Assembly: GCF_014230055.1 (NCBI RefSeq)
Contig: NZ_JACHVA010000102.1
Location: 1-64,000 of the forward strand
Origin: Puniceicoccus vermicola
Lineage (GTDB): Bacteria; Verrucomicrobiota; Verrucomicrobiia; Opitutales; Puniceicoccaceae
Direction: 5' to 3'
DNA: 64,000 bases
In this document: one piece after another, positions 62,391 to 64,000 of the stretch
Layout of the letters: each line of letters opens with the position of its first letter
How positions within the stretch are numbered: the stretch's first letter is position 1
Notes under the pieces: generated by a model
The model's input: only the letters and a program-made list of their open reading frames with translations
Told to the model about the DNA's origin: nothing
The model's database searches: none
Program-made: the position numbers and the translations under genes

Positions 62391-64000
62391 ATGCGCATCC
62401 CAATATTTATCCACCACAAGCCCATACTGACAGCCATCGCCTTACTGGCAGCAACCGTCGCCAACGCAACCAACCTCATTTCCAACGGAGATTTCCAGTC
62501 CTTCTCAGGAGACAAGCCGACCGACTGGTTCGCGCCATCCGACGGCACCGTTTCGCTTGAGTATGACACGAGCAACAAACCAACCGATGCCCTGGGCAGT
62601 CTGAAAGTAACCTGCACGGGCACCAAAAAGGGCCAAGGCCAAGTCATCCAAAAACTCAAGTTGCCCGAGGCCGGATTGTATTACCTCGAAGGCTGGGTAA
62701 ATTCACCCAAAAGTTCCCGGGGTTATATTCAAGTAAAGCTCTACAAAAACGGAAAAGAGTTTAAGCGAATCAGTATTCGGGAATCGGGCAAAGACTGGGT
62801 CAAAGTCGGCAAAGAAATAGACACTGCTGGTTCCACTCAGGCCGCCGTTCTACTTCGTTACAACCAGGGCGAACGGAATGTGGGCGACTCAGTTTGGTTC
62901 GCAAACATTTCCTTAATCCCAGCCAGTGAGCGCGTTCGCGAGACGCCTCAGATCAGCCAATTGAATGCAGTCCCCACCTTCAACTCAATCGGCGTCTATG
63001 CAGATGTTGAGGGAGACATGAGCGCGACCACCGAAGGCCACATGCAATACCGAGCCAAAGGAGAAGCAGAATGGCGCGACACTCTCGGCGTCGTATGGCA
63101 TGGCGAGACGAAACAAATGCGCGGCAGCCTTCTCAATCTGACCGAAAATACCGAATACGAAGCCAAGGTGTGGATGACGGACGAAACCCTCGAACTCGAA
63201 ACTGAACCTAAAGTCATCGCCTGCACCACCTGGAACAGTCACCCGAAAATCGGCAAAACGATCCACTTGGACCCAGGCCTCTCCACCACCGCCCTGGAAA
63301 TCACCGAAAAGGGGACACCCGACGCATGGGTATTAATTACTCGAGCTCCCGATTCACCCTCTACGCTGGACGTCCAAAACAAAAGCATCAACGCGATCAA
63401 AATCATCAACTCTGAATACATCATTGTTGAGAACCTGAAAATTCAAGGCAGCATCAAAGACGCAGTCGTCATCGAGGACTCGAGTAATATCCGCATTCGT
63501 CGTTGCGACATTTCAAACTGGGGACAACCCGGCACATTCCAAGAAAGCACCAGTTACAAAGGGAAAAAAAGGTTTTTCTATTTAGACGAGGAAGGCAATC
63601 GCATCAACCTGCAGGCTGGCGTCCGCATCAATCATGGCGCCAATCGCGTCGTCGTCGAGAATTGCTTCATCCATGCTCCTCGTGGACACGCGAATAGTTG
63701 GCAGTACGGCCACCCGCTCGGACCTACATCCATCATCATGGCGATGTCCGACGGGAACCACGTCATCCGCAACAACGATTTGATCGGCTCCGAAGACCAT
63801 CGCTTCAATGATACCATTGAGTCCGCCTACAACAATAAGGTCCAAGGCGGTCCCTACCGCGACACAGATATCCAAGGCAATATCATGTTCTTCAGCAACG
63901 ATGATGGCATCGAGTTGGATGGCGGTCAAATGAACATCCGCATGTTCAACAACTGGATCCAGAGTAGTCTCTGCGGCATTAGCACAGCGCCTACGATCTA
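62391..64000 (+). CDS. Exported beta-helix polysaccharide enzyme, 3' end outside window
   Basis: The frame is open from the ATG at 62391 to the window end (536 full codons). A signal peptide (about 1-26, ending VANA) is followed by a carbohydrate-binding-like jelly roll (about 28-180: 'LISNGDFQSFSGDKPTDWF', 'YYLEGWVNSPKS'), a fibronectin-III-like linker (about 190-280, 'YADVEGDMSATTEGHMQYR') and a right-handed parallel beta-helix ('IIVENLKIQGSIKDAVVIED', 'IRIRRCDISNW', 'VVVENCFIHAPRGHA', 'FFSNDDGIELDGGQ'). This architecture is typical of polysaccharide lyases and glycan hydrolases of marine degraders. Catalytic residues are not identified, so lyase or hydrolase cannot be decided. Confidence 0.75.
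   Translation, partial: MRIPIFIHHKPILTAIALLAATVANATNLISNGDFQSFSGDKPTDWFAPSDGTVSLEYDTSNKPTDALGSLKVTCTGTKKGQGQVIQKLKLPEAGLYYLEGWVNSPKSSRGYIQVKLYKNGKEFKRISIRESGKDWVKVGKEIDTAGSTQAAVLLRYNQGERNVGDSVWFANISLIPASERVRETPQISQLNAVPTFNSIGVYADVEGDMSATTEGHMQYRAKGEAEWRDTLGVVWHGETKQMRGSLLNLTENTEYEAKVWMTDETLELETEPKVIACTTWNSHPKIGKTIHLDPGLSTTALEITEKGTPDAWVLITRAPDSPSTLDVQNKSINAIKIINSEYIIVENLKIQGSIKDAVVIEDSSNIRIRRCDISNWGQPGTFQESTSYKGKKRFFYLDEEGNRINLQAGVRINHGANRVVVENCFIHAPRGHANSWQYGHPLGPTSIIMAMSDGNHVIRNNDLIGSEDHRFNDTIESAYNNKVQGGPYRDTDIQGNIMFFSNDDGIELDGGQMNIRMFNNWIQSSLCGISTAPTI

Overview
The window reads as chromosomal DNA of a Verrucomicrobiota bacterium, most likely of the Opitutae/Puniceicoccales type. The basis is gene content: a Verru_Chthon-type pseudopilin protein A, a PEP-CTERM protein, DUF1961 and GH36 glycan genes, a GntR regulator fused to a solute-binding domain, H-x-DG-like pseudopilin, and ExbB/ExbD operons with huge TPR proteins. 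This is inference from families; no rRNA gene is present to confirm it. Most genes are tightly packed, often with ATGA or GTGA start/stop overlaps, and many starts have no visible Shine-Dalgarno sequence. I see no tRNA, rRNA or CRISPR array.  Layout. 1-828: 3' part of an ISL3-type transposase cut by the window edge. 0.9-10.5 kb: housekeeping genes, namely an RRM/RGG RNA-binding protein, a Tic20/DUF4870-like membrane protein, an MFS-midA-cupin cluster, yebC, the rpmH-rnpA-yidC cluster (without dnaA or yidD nearby), then a secreted CsgG-like protein with a DUF4412 protein. 10.7-13.2 kb: a pseudopilin and a CBS/DRTGG-containing family II pyrophosphatase. 13.7-21.1 kb (minus strand): an envelope energy-transduction operon of two TPR proteins, ExbB, two ExbDs and a TonB-like protein carrying a degenerate von Willebrand A domain. 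21.2-24.4 kb: a HAD phosphatase and, divergently, prfA-prmC. 24.5-42.1 kb: a Bat-like operon (coiled-coil membrane protein, MoxR ATPase, DUF58, two VWA proteins) whose last gene encodes a 3273-residue secreted TPR protein. 42.1-51.9 kb: an intergenic stretch with a probable antiporter gene fragment and REP-like palindromes, then ftsK, manA, an EamA transporter, a miniature ExbB-like protein beside a secreted ExbD-like protein, and small genes (DUF2007, cupin, thioredoxin-like, NYN-LOTUS, M48 lipoprotein peptidase).  52.1-64.0 kb is an accessory polysaccharide-utilisation-like island: PEP-CTERM protein, DUF1961 protein and GH36 enzyme on the plus strand; a convergent GntR-SBP regulator; then a Verru_Chthon protein A, a secreted partner and a beta-helix enzyme that runs off the window. 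Four copies or near-copies of the palindrome TGACTnAGTCA lie upstream of the transcription units of this island, overlapping predicted -35 boxes, which suggests one regulon controlled by the fusion regulator. This predicted regulon, together with the two unusual ExbB/ExbD arrangements and the giant Bat-operon TPR protein, is the part most worth following up.
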